From: Phycisphaerales bacterium
Lineage (GTDB): Bacteria; Planctomycetota; Phycisphaerae; Phycisphaerales; SM1A02
Assembly (NCBI GenBank): GCA_020427625.1
Contig: JAGQOI010000073.1
Span: 1 to 8,789, forward strand
DNA: 8,789 bases
Reading direction: 5' to 3'
Below, piece by piece: positions 1 through 5,174 of this stretch (position 1 is the first letter of the stretch; each line of letters opens with the position of its first letter). The notes under the pieces are model-generated. The model ran no database searches. It saw only the letters and a program-made list of their open reading frames with translations, and was not told the origin of the DNA. A program made the position numbers and the translations under genes.

Positions 1-18
1 ACCCGCCCGCGCGGCGAC

Positions 19-1023
19 ATGGTCACCGGTCGCCATCCCGCCTTCACGCCCGAGCCGCTGCCCGCGGACCAGCCGTGGGCGACGCCCGACGTCGCATCCG
101 GGCTCCGACGCATCCACGACGCGCTCGGCGCGCACGCCGACGCGCCCAGCGCCGCCTGGCAGGTCTGGCGCGCCACGTCGGACCTCATGCGCCCGTGGGT
201 CGACCCCATGCCCGCCGTCGCCGCGACCCGACTCATGCGCACGTCGTTCGCCACGACCCTGCTCGACCTCATGCTCGACGATCCCGAACGCTGCGCGACG
301 ACGTACAACGACGCCGCCCGGGCCCATCCCGCGGCCGGTCTGCGTCCGCTGCTCATCCGACCGGATCGCGTCGAACTGCCGCTCTGGCGTCTGCGCCCGG
401 ACGGAACCCGTCTGCGGGCCTACGACAGCGATGTCGAGACCGTCCGGGACGACGACGAGGAGCCGACGACCTTTCCGCCGCGGGCGCTCATGATGACGGC
501 GATCCTTCGCCTCGTGGTCTGCGATCTCTTCGTGCACGGGCGCGGCGGTTCGGTGTACGACGACGCGATGCTCGCGTGGATCCGCGCCTGGCTGGGCGTC
601 GATGCCGCGCCGCACGTGCTCGTCACGGCGACGCGTCGCCTCGATCTCGGCCCGCCCGACGCCGGGCCGACGCTGGACGAGGCGATCGGCGCGTACCGGC
701 GGCGGCGTCATGATCCGTCGTTGACGGGCGGCGATGCGCCGAGTGCCGCGAAGCGTCGGTATCTCGACGCGATCGAGGCGTCGGCGCGGGGGTCGGAGGC
801 GCGGGCGTCGGCGTTTCGCGCGATGCACGACTGGCTCGATGCGAGCCGCCGCGCGGACGAGGCGGCGATGGCCGAGTTGCGGTCGTCGGTGGATCGGGCG
901 CGTCGGATGCAGGCGTCGCGGGCGGTGCGCGAGCGTCGGACGTGGGCGTTTCCGCTGTATCCGGACGGCGTGCTGGACACATTGCGGGCGGATCTCGGCG
1001 CGTCGTGGTCGTCGTCTACTTGA
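19..1023 (+). CDS. Uncharacterised protein, possibly 5'-truncated by the window edge
   Basis: Soluble protein of 334 residues from the first ATG; I do not recognise a characterised family. The frame is open to base 1 and no Shine-Dalgarno sequence precedes the ATG at 19, so the true start may lie outside the window. No signal peptide or membrane segment is evident. Visible landmarks are a Trp/Arg-rich N-terminal half, an acidic patch at about residues 136-149, a hydrophobic helix at 156-172 leading into FVHGRGGSVYD (171-181), a charged helical stretch at 240-310, and a C-terminal block RTWAFPLYPDGVLDTL (307-322). From memory only, the HGxGGxxYD motif and the aromatic C-terminal block resemble uncharacterised planctomycete proteins distantly like the bacillithiol enzyme BshC; I cannot confirm this. 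Strong GC bias at third positions supports real coding. The gene converges on the minus-strand gene to its right and overlaps it by 8 bases. Confidence 0.7.
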   Translation: MVTGRHPAFTPEPLPADQPWATPDVASGLRRIHDALGAHADAPSAAWQVWRATSDLMRPWVDPMPAVAATRLMRTSFATTLLDLMLDDPERCATTYNDAARAHPAAGLRPLLIRPDRVELPLWRLRPDGTRLRAYDSDVETVRDDDEEPTTFPPRALMMTAILRLVVCDLFVHGRGGSVYDDAMLAWIRAWLGVDAAPHVLVTATRRLDLGPPDAGPTLDEAIGAYRRRRHDPSLTGGDAPSAAKRRYLDAIEASARGSEARASAFRAMHDWLDASRRADEAAMAELRSSVDRARRMQASRAVRERRTWAFPLYPDGVLDTLRADLGASWSSST

Positions 1024-2569
1024 GGCCCTTGCGCCGCCACATCGTCATGAGGCGATCGTAGTCGGTCCGCTCGGTCACGATGCCTCGCGAGTCGATGCGC
1101 CGGAGGCGGATGCCGTCGGGCCCGAACGTCTGGGAGAGGGCGCGGTCCGTCCCGTCGACGAGGGTCTCGAGGATCCAGTCGGTGCCGTTCGGCGCGAGCG
1201 ACCAGTCGTCGCGTCGGCGGCGGACCTGCCCGGACTCGGTGTCGTAGCTGTAGAGTTCGAGTTCCGGCATCGGGCGCCCGTCGCGCGGGAGGAGTCGGCC
1301 GAACACGAGGACCTCGGCGGCGGACAGGTACGCCTTGTCGGGAATGACGAACTGCTTCGGCTCGCGCGACTGTCGTTCGACCGTGCTCTGGATCACGGTG
1401 AGCCGCGTGCCGGAGCGCACGCCGGTCTCGCCGCTCGTCTGGGTCGCGGCACCGTGACGCCGCGTGACGCGTCCCGACCAGGTCTCGCGGAGGCGGTCCC
1501 AGGAGAGCCAGTGTCGGCGTTCGATGTCCTGGTAGTGTTGCGTGACGGGATCTTCGATGAGCCGGGCGCGGACGATGACGAGCAGGCCGTTCTCGAACTC
1601 GACGTCGGTGAAGTCGACGGGTTCCTTGGCCTGGTCGACCTCCCCGAGCGCGCCTTCGCGAGCCTCGACGGACATCCAGCCGATCTCGCCGCCGGCGACG
1701 GCGTCGGCCTTGGCGTTCGAGTCGTAGATCCGGTAGTGGACGATCGGGTGGATGCATCGTTCAAGGCGGTCGCGGCTGATGGTCTGGACGAACGAGCGAC
1801 CGGCGATGAGCCGCGTGTCGGCCTCGGCGACGACCTCGGCGCGGGACTTGAGCCGGATGGTCGCGAAGGAGGCGTCGAGGAGCGGCCGGACCTCGGCGAA
1901 GGTCGCCGGGTCGGCGATGATGGTCACGACGATGAAGGTTGCGGGGGCGTGCGGAAGCACGAGCCACCCGCTGATGACCGGCGTCGTGTCGGTCTCCTGC
2001 CGGGCGTAGAGCAGTTGTCCGGGTTCGGATCCGGGGACGGGCAGGGGGTCGAGGCCGAGGACGGTGGGCGGCGGCACCGTCGCCATGAGGCGCCCGAGGT
2101 GGTCCTCGATCTCGGCGAGGGGGCTCGGGTCGGGGAGGGTCGAGACGAGGGTCTGGATGCGCAGCCACCATCGCGGGCGTTCGTGGACGTCGATGGCTTC
2201 GTAGATGCGTCCGCCGGCCTCGGGCATGGTGACGCGGGTCTTCGAATCGCGGGGCAGATGGATGGAGAACCCGAGTTCGGTCGCGAGGAAGGGCTCGGGC
2301 TCGAGGGTGTCGGGGACCACGATCGGTGCGGGAGCGGTGCCGGGAGCGGGTGCGGTGCCGGGAGCAGTCTCGGGGGTGGTCTGGGCGGCGGCGGCGGCGG
2401 CGGTCGCGACGACGGCGGCGACGCCGAGGAGCAGCCGGGCGGCGGTCCCCGACGGGTATCGACGTCGACCGATCCCAGACGCGATGGGCGTCGAGGCGGG
2501 CGGGCTGGCGGGCGGCGAGGTGGGTTGCCGGGTGGGTTGGGCGATGGGTTGGGCGGCGGGTTGGGTCAT
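1016..2569 (-). CDS. Predicted exported protein of unknown function
   Basis: A 517-residue protein. After an extended Pro/Gln-rich N-terminus (residues 2-29, seven tetrapeptides) come Arg35-Arg37 and a hydrophobic Ala/Leu/Val core (about 43-62) ending in Ala-Ala-Ala before Gln63. This reads as a signal peptide with a long n-region and a cleavage site near 62/63. A Pro/Ala/Thr linker (63-95) leads to a globular part starting about LGFSIHLPRD (99-108), with conserved-looking blocks WWLRIQTL (134-141), SGWLVLP (200-206), HYRIYDSN (278-285) and WLSWDRLRETWSG (354-366). The only cysteine seen (272) is not in a lipobox, so a lipoprotein is unlikely. No catalytic motif is recognised; an envelope or periplasmic location is inferred. 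A GGAG at 2582-2585 (minus strand) lies about 12 bases before the ATG. No other in-frame ATG occurs before the signal core, so this start is the best available, though a non-ATG start after the repeats is possible. Confidence 0.75.
   Translation of the reverse strand: MTQPAAQPIAQPTRQPTSPPASPPASTPIASGIGRRRYPSGTAARLLLGVAAVVATAAAAAAQTTPETAPGTAPAPGTAPAPIVVPDTLEPEPFLATELGFSIHLPRDSKTRVTMPEAGGRIYEAIDVHERPRWWLRIQTLVSTLPDPSPLAEIEDHLGRLMATVPPPTVLGLDPLPVPGSEPGQLLYARQETDTTPVISGWLVLPHAPATFIVVTIIADPATFAEVRPLLDASFATIRLKSRAEVVAEADTRLIAGRSFVQTISRDRLERCIHPIVHYRIYDSNAKADAVAGGEIGWMSVEAREGALGEVDQAKEPVDFTDVEFENGLLVIVRARLIEDPVTQHYQDIERRHWLSWDRLRETWSGRVTRRHGAATQTSGETGVRSGTRLTVIQSTVERQSREPKQFVIPDKAYLSAAEVLVFGRLLPRDGRPMPELELYSYDTESGQVRRRRDDWSLAPNGTDWILETLVDGTDRALSQTFGPDGIRLRRIDSRGIVTERTDYDRLMTMWRRKGLK
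2384..2401 (-). repeat. Six perfect GCC triplets (Ala57-Ala62) in the signal peptide core
   Basis: The plus strand reads GGC six times without interruption, encoding six identical GCC alanine codons at the end of the predicted signal peptide. Slightly downstream in the gene, at 2334-2347 and 2352-2365, a 14-base direct repeat with an 18-base period encodes the doubled Gly-Thr-Ala-Pro-Ala-Pro linker. Both look like products of replication slippage in a tolerant region. Confidence 0.7.
2483..2566 (-). repeat. Seven 12-nt units encoding xxPx tetrapeptides
   Basis: Directly after the start codon, seven in-frame 12-base units encode tetrapeptides with Pro fixed at position 3: four of type xQPx (beginning TQPA, AQPI) followed by SPPA, SPPA and STPI. 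On the plus strand the four best-matched units (2519-2566) share the core GGGTTG. The array sits before the signal-peptide core of the exported protein. Whole 12-base changes would keep the frame. Confidence 0.85.
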
Positions 2570-2683
2570 GGTCGAAGCGATCTCCGGGCGCGTCCGTCGG
2601 GGGTTGGGGCTAGTGTAGGCTGCGGGTGGCGGGAGGCGGTCTGGGGGTCCGCTTGAAAAACGGCGTCGGGATCTCGGCGGCGG

Positions 2684-2711
2684 TTGACAAGCGGGGGGTG
2701 GTCAGTATGAT
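2684..2711 (+). promoter_or_regulatory. Sigma70-type promoter of the S10 ribosomal operon
   Basis: TTGACA (2684-2689) and TATGAT (2706-2711) are separated by 16 bases, one mismatch from the housekeeping consensus across both boxes. In sequence this GC-rich the pair stands out. The expected transcription start is near 2717, giving a leader of about 148 nt before the rpsJ ATG. The orientation and the position directly ahead of the cluster make it the likely main promoter for all the ribosomal genes here. No second promoter of similar quality was found within the cluster. Confidence 0.8.
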
Positions 2712-2716
2712 CCCCG

Positions 2717-2864
2717 ATTCGCACTTGTTGGCGGCTCGCCGGCGTGTGCGTCCTCGATGGAGGCTGAAAAGGGCTGAAATCGAGGCGCATCGGGTCGACG
2801 TGCCCGGTCGCGCGGCCGTCGGGCCGGCGACAACAGGTTTCCTTGTAAAGGATTGTGATCAGCG
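2717..2864 (+). promoter_or_regulatory. Structured 5' leader of the S10 operon
   Basis: Three hairpins can form in order. Hairpin 1 (2721-2749): GTTGGCG/CGCCGGC with a GCT loop, plus an outer GCAC/GTGC helix. Hairpin 2 (2752-2785): CCTCGAT/ATCGAGG with a 20-nt loop holding the direct repeat GGCTGAAA (2762-2769 and 2772-2779); an outer GCG/CGC helix past a bulged T would compete with the base of hairpin 1. Hairpin 3 (2807-2831): GTCGC-CGGCC/GGCCG-GCGAC with one bulged G and a GTCG tetraloop. AAAGGA (2847-2852) is the ribosome-binding site, 12 bases before the ATG. In Escherichia coli the S10 leader is the target of L4 autogenous control. The layout here allows a similar role, but no sequence match to that leader was recognised. 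Confidence 0.6.
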
Positions 2865-3173
2865 ATGACAGGCGGCAGGATTCGAATCCGACTGGAAGCG
2901 TACGACCACCAGGCGCTTGATGCCTCGGCGCGCGAAATCGTTGATCACGCGAAGCGAACGGGTGCGCGGGTGGCCGGTCCGGTCCCGCTGCCGACGCGTC
3001 GTGAGATCTACACGGTGAATCGTTCGCCGTTCGTGAACAAGAAGTCTCGTGAGCAGTTCGAGATCCGCACCCACAAGCGGATCATCGACATCACCGAGGC
3101 GAATGCGCGCACGGTGGAGTCGCTGAACCGTCTCGTGGTTCCGGCGGGCATTTTCGTGAAGATCAAGGCGTGA
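2865..3173 (+). CDS. rpsJ: 30S ribosomal protein S10
   Basis: S10 (uS10) of 102 residues, the usual length (103 in E. coli). It binds the 3' domain of 16S rRNA in the head of the small subunit and in many bacteria also acts as NusE in transcription antitermination with NusB. The N-terminus RIRIRLEAYDHQALD (5-19) and the long-loop signature from VNRSPFVNKK (about 51-60) through FEIRTHKRIIDI are characteristic. The start at 2865 follows AAAGGA by 12 bases, and the protein begins at the family-typical position. It is the first gene of the cluster, directly after the promoter and structured leader, and unusually it is followed by a terminator-like hairpin before rplC. Confidence 0.98.
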   Translation: MTGGRIRIRLEAYDHQALDASAREIVDHAKRTGARVAGPVPLPTRREIYTVNRSPFVNKKSREQFEIRTHKRIIDITEANARTVESLNRLVVPAGIFVKIKA

Positions 3174-3187
3174 TGGATTGAATGGTG

Positions 3188-3214
3188 ACGCGGCCCGAGT
3201 CGGGCCGCGTTTTT
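3188..3214 (+). terminator. Intrinsic terminator or attenuator between rpsJ and rplC
   Basis: A perfect 10-bp GC-rich stem, ACGCGGCCCG (3188-3197) and CGGGCCGCGT (3201-3210), with an AGT loop, runs straight into five T residues (3210-3214). This is a textbook rho-independent terminator 14 bases after the rpsJ stop codon. No A-run lies upstream, so it would act on plus-strand transcription only. Because the eleven downstream genes appear to have no promoter of their own, partial termination (attenuation) or mRNA 3'-end protection is more plausible than a full stop. Confidence 0.75.
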
Positions 3215-3250
3215 CGTGTCTTTCGTGTGTATGGTCGCTCCGGCCATGTG

Positions 3251-3271
3251 GGCCGATCCCCGAGATCGGCC
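3251..3271 (+). promoter_or_regulatory. Perfect 8-bp inverted repeat in the rpsJ-rplC gap
   Basis: GGCCGATC (3251-3258) and GATCGGCC (3264-3271) flank the loop CCCGA. No T tract follows, so it is not a terminator. It lies between the terminator-like hairpin and the rplC ribosome-binding site. The upstream GGCC at 3242-3245 could offer a competing pairing. The function is unknown. Confidence 0.6.
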
Positions 3272-3281
3272 GACCCCTGGC

Positions 3282-3304
3282 CTCCGAGTTGGAGTCGTTG
3301 ACTC
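3282..3304 (+). promoter_or_regulatory. rplC ribosome-binding site with two competing hairpins
   Basis: The Shine-Dalgarno GGAG (3291-3294) sits 10 bases before the rplC ATG. It can pair with CTCC (3282-3285) across a 5-base loop. Alternatively, GAGTC (3292-3296) can pair with GACTC (3300-3304) around a GTT loop ending at the start codon. The two helices share bases and exclude each other, and each covers part of the ribosome-binding site. This could tune initiation of L3; both stems are short, so the idea is tentative. Confidence 0.45.
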
Positions 3305-3994
3305 ATGACGGTTGCTCTTCTTGGTCGCAAGATCGGCATGACGCGCTGGATCATGGAGAACGGGCGGAATCTGCCCGTGACGGTGATCGAAGCGGGTCCG
3401 TGCGTCGTCACGCAGGTGCGGACGCCCGAGCGCGATTCGTACAGCGCCATCCAGCTCGGATTCGGTGAGGCGAAGCCCCGTCGGTCGACGATGCCGGTCA
3501 TCGGTCACGACGCGAAGGCCGGCACGACGCCGAAGGTGATGCACCGCGAGATTCGTCTGTCGGACGAGGAAGCCGCGGCGTACGAACTGGGCCAGACGCT
3601 CACCGTCGACCGTTTCGAAGGCGTCATGTACGTCGACGTGACGGGCACGAGCAAGGGCAAGGGGTTCCAGGGTCCGATGAAGCGTCACAACTTCGCGGGT
3701 CTGGAGGCGTCGCACGGCGTGGAGCGCAAGCACCGTTCGGCGGGTTCGATCAGCGGTCACGCGACGAACCGCGGTACGGGTCCGAAGCTCAAGAAGGGCA
3801 AGCGGATGGCCGGGCACATGGGTCACGAGCGCGTGACCGTCCGGAGCATCGACATCGTGAAGATCGATCCGGAGCGCAATCTCCTGATGGTCAAGGGTCC
3901 GATTCCGGGACCGAACGGCGGACTGGTGTTCATCCGCAGTGCGGTCCGATTGCACAAGACCAAAGCGAGGAAGGCCGCCGCGTCAGGCGCGTGA
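3305..3994 (+). CDS. rplC: 50S ribosomal protein L3
   Basis: L3 (uL3), 229 residues, against about 209 in E. coli. It is an early-assembly 23S rRNA-binding protein whose extended loop reaches the peptidyl transferase centre. Conserved blocks include LLGRKIGMTR (5-14), DVTGTSKGKGFQG (111-123), KRMAGHMG (166-173) and RVTVRSIDIVKIDPERNLLMVKGPIPG, here spanning about 176-202. The loop between GSI (147-149) and RMAG (167-170) reads SGHATNRGTGPKLKKGK, 17 residues, where the E. coli loop has 13 and carries Gln150, the glutamine methylated by PrmB. That glutamine has no counterpart here. ATG 3305 follows GGAG by 10 bases. A Lys/Ala-rich C-terminal tail (218-229) is longer than in E. coli. Confidence 0.98.
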   Translation: MTVALLGRKIGMTRWIMENGRNLPVTVIEAGPCVVTQVRTPERDSYSAIQLGFGEAKPRRSTMPVIGHDAKAGTTPKVMHREIRLSDEEAAAYELGQTLTVDRFEGVMYVDVTGTSKGKGFQGPMKRHNFAGLEASHGVERKHRSAGSISGHATNRGTGPKLKKGKRMAGHMGHERVTVRSIDIVKIDPERNLLMVKGPIPGPNGGLVFIRSAVRLHKTKARKAAASGA

Positions 3995-4183
3995 CCGGCC
4001 GGAGTGCCGGTGATCGTGGAGGCCCTGCGGGGAACCATGCGATCGCGACAACTGCAGACGGCACCGAGTCTCACCCTGCCCTGACCGCCGGCCCCTGTGG
4101 CGGGCGGCACGGAGGGGTCGGCGAAAACCGCGGCGAAGCACGCCGCAGCGGCGGATCTCCGCCACAGGTGAAAGTGTTCAACG
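3995..4183 (+). promoter_or_regulatory. Long structured spacer ahead of rplD
   Basis: This is the widest gap in the cluster (189 nt) and sits directly before the gene for L4, the autogenous regulator in E. coli. Potential stems are ACCGGC/GCCGGT (3994-3999 with 4006-4011), CCGCC/GGCGG (4085-4089 with 4099-4103) and GGCGG/CCGCC (4150-4154 with 4159-4163, loop ATCT). The repeated GGCGG and CCGCC segments can also pair with each other in other combinations. AGGTGA (4166-4171) is the rplD ribosome-binding site, 12 bases before the ATG and just 3' of the last stem. No promoter or T tract is seen. Confidence 0.45.
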
Positions 4184-4843
4184 ATGATTGAAGTACCTGT
4201 CTACAACCAGAAGGGCGACCAGGTCGGGAGCGTCTCAGTCGATGAGGCGCAGCTCGGCAGCGAGGTGCGCCCTGCTCTGCTTAAGCAGGCCTACGTCATG
4301 TTCCATGCGAACCGGCGTCAGGGCTCGGCCCGCACGAAGGGTCGCGGGCAGGTCGCCGGCTCGACGCGCAAGCTCTACCGCCAGAAGGGCACCGGCAACG
4401 CCCGCGTGGGTCCGCGGCGGACGGTCGTCCGCAAGGGCGGCGGCGTGGCGTTCCCGAAGACGAAGATGCACGAGGCGTTCCGTCAGGCGATGCCCAAGAA
4501 GATGCGTCGTCTCGCGAACCGCAACGCGCTGCTCGCCAAGCTCATCGACAACGAGGTGAAGTGCGTCGACACGCTCGCGTTCGACACCCCGAAGACGGGT
4601 GCGTTCACGTCGCTGCTTCAGGCCCTCGGCGTGAACCGCACGTGTCTCGTCGCGCTCGATCCGTCGAACCGCAACGCGGCCCTGTCGGCCCGCAACTGCG
4701 ACGACGTCGACACGATCCGCGTCGAGCAGCTCAACGTCTTCGAACTGCTCAACCACCGATTCCTCGTCATCGACAAGGCATCCCTCGAGGCCTTCCTCGA
4801 CGGCTCGGCCTGGGCGAAGGCCGGCGACAAGGAGGCCGCGTGA
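4184..4843 (+). CDS. rplD: 50S ribosomal protein L4
   Basis: L4 (uL4), 219 residues (201 in E. coli). It binds 23S rRNA domain I early in assembly and sends an extended loop to the constriction of the exit tunnel; in gammaproteobacteria it also represses the S10 operon. The N-terminal MIEVPVYNQKGDQVG and the basic loop segment GSARTKGRGQVAGS (47-60) to YRQKGTGNARVG (65-76) and GGGVAFPK (85-92) are diagnostic. The globular C-terminal part (about 110-205) is intact, ending in an acidic-basic tail. Its start follows AGGTGA by 12 bases. The stop TGA shares one base with the ATG of rplW (TGATG), which suggests translational coupling. Confidence 0.98.
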   Translation: MIEVPVYNQKGDQVGSVSVDEAQLGSEVRPALLKQAYVMFHANRRQGSARTKGRGQVAGSTRKLYRQKGTGNARVGPRRTVVRKGGGVAFPKTKMHEAFRQAMPKKMRRLANRNALLAKLIDNEVKCVDTLAFDTPKTGAFTSLLQALGVNRTCLVALDPSNRNAALSARNCDDVDTIRVEQLNVFELLNHRFLVIDKASLEAFLDGSAWAKAGDKEAA

Positions 4844-5118
4844 TGCAAGCGACCACGATCATCCGCAAGCCGATCATCACCGAGAAGGCGACCGCGGCGA
4901 CCGACCAGAACCGGTACACCTTCGAGATCGACCGCCGGGCGGACAAGGCCCAGGTGAAGCGGGCCATCGAAGAGCTGTACAAGGTGCGCGTCGTCGGCGT
5001 GTCGACCCAGTTGCGTCGCGGCAAGTCGCGTCGCTTCAAGTACGGCCTCGTCCAGAAGTCGTCGATCAAGCGGGCCATCGTCCGCGTGCACGCCGAGGAC
5101 CGGATCGAGCTGTTCTGA
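4843..5118 (+). CDS. rplW: 50S ribosomal protein L23
   Basis: L23 (uL23), 91 residues, slightly shorter than E. coli (100). It sits at the polypeptide exit of the large subunit and is the docking site for trigger factor and the signal recognition particle. IIRKPIITEKAT (6-17) matches the family N-terminus; Glu14 corresponds to E. coli Glu18, the trigger-factor contact. A basic loop QLRRGKSRRFKYG (56-68) and the C-terminal strand follow. The start is fixed by the best ribosome-binding site of the cluster, AAGGAGG at 4829-4835, 7 bases before the ATG and located inside the end of rplD. The longer upstream reading in this frame is a shadow of rplD. Confidence 0.97.
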   Translation: MQATTIIRKPIITEKATAATDQNRYTFEIDRRADKAQVKRAIEELYKVRVVGVSTQLRRGKSRRFKYGLVQKSSIKRAIVRVHAEDRIELF

Positions 5119-5129
5119 TTCCACCCGCA

Positions 5130-5157
5130 TCATGACGTCCCGTGGCGGGCGTCGTGA
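5130..5157 (+). promoter_or_regulatory. Long hairpin immediately before the rplB ribosome-binding site
   Basis: TCATGACG (5130-5137), a bulged T and CCCG (5139-5142) pair with CGGG (5146-5149) and CGTCGTGA (5150-5157) around a TGG loop. This gives 12 pairs, one of them G-T, with a single bulge. The last two bases overlap the start of the rplB Shine-Dalgarno GAGGA (5156-5160). No T tract follows, so it is more likely a translational or mRNA-stability element than a terminator. Confidence 0.6.
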
Positions 5158-5174
5158 GGAAAGACCGAAGCATC

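Noticed and set aside
2612..2617. TACACT on the minus strand as a -10 box for the exported-protein gene
   Set aside because: The sequence 16-18 bases upstream is GC-rich with no resemblance to TTGACA. A promoter must exist in this region, but this one cannot be supported.
734..2656. Plus-strand open frame of 640 codons across the exported-protein gene
   Set aside because: It is antisense to a gene with a signal peptide and ordered protein blocks. The translation is low-complexity Gly/Arg/Asp-rich, typical of a GC-rich shadow frame.
2746..2868. Possible leader peptide from GTG 2746, ending with a TGA that overlaps the rpsJ ATG
   Set aside because: There is no Shine-Dalgarno before the GTG, and the region is better explained by three hairpins.
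3230..3235. TATGGT as a possible -10 box for a second promoter before rplC
   Set aside because: There is no acceptable -35 hexamer 16-18 bases upstream; that stretch is the terminator stem and T tract.
3991..4191. 66-codon frame starting with GTG overlapping the rplC stop and ending 8 bases into rplD
   Set aside because: The GTGA overlap and the position would suit a coupling peptide, but third positions are clearly less GC-rich than in the neighbouring genes, there is no ribosome-binding site, and the translation is Gly/Arg-rich without any motif.
5142..5174. Upstream in-frame GTG start for rplB adding 11 residues
   Set aside because: The added residues are not found in L2 proteins. The GTG lies inside a hairpin with no ribosome-binding site before it, whereas GAGGAAAG precedes the ATG at 5175.
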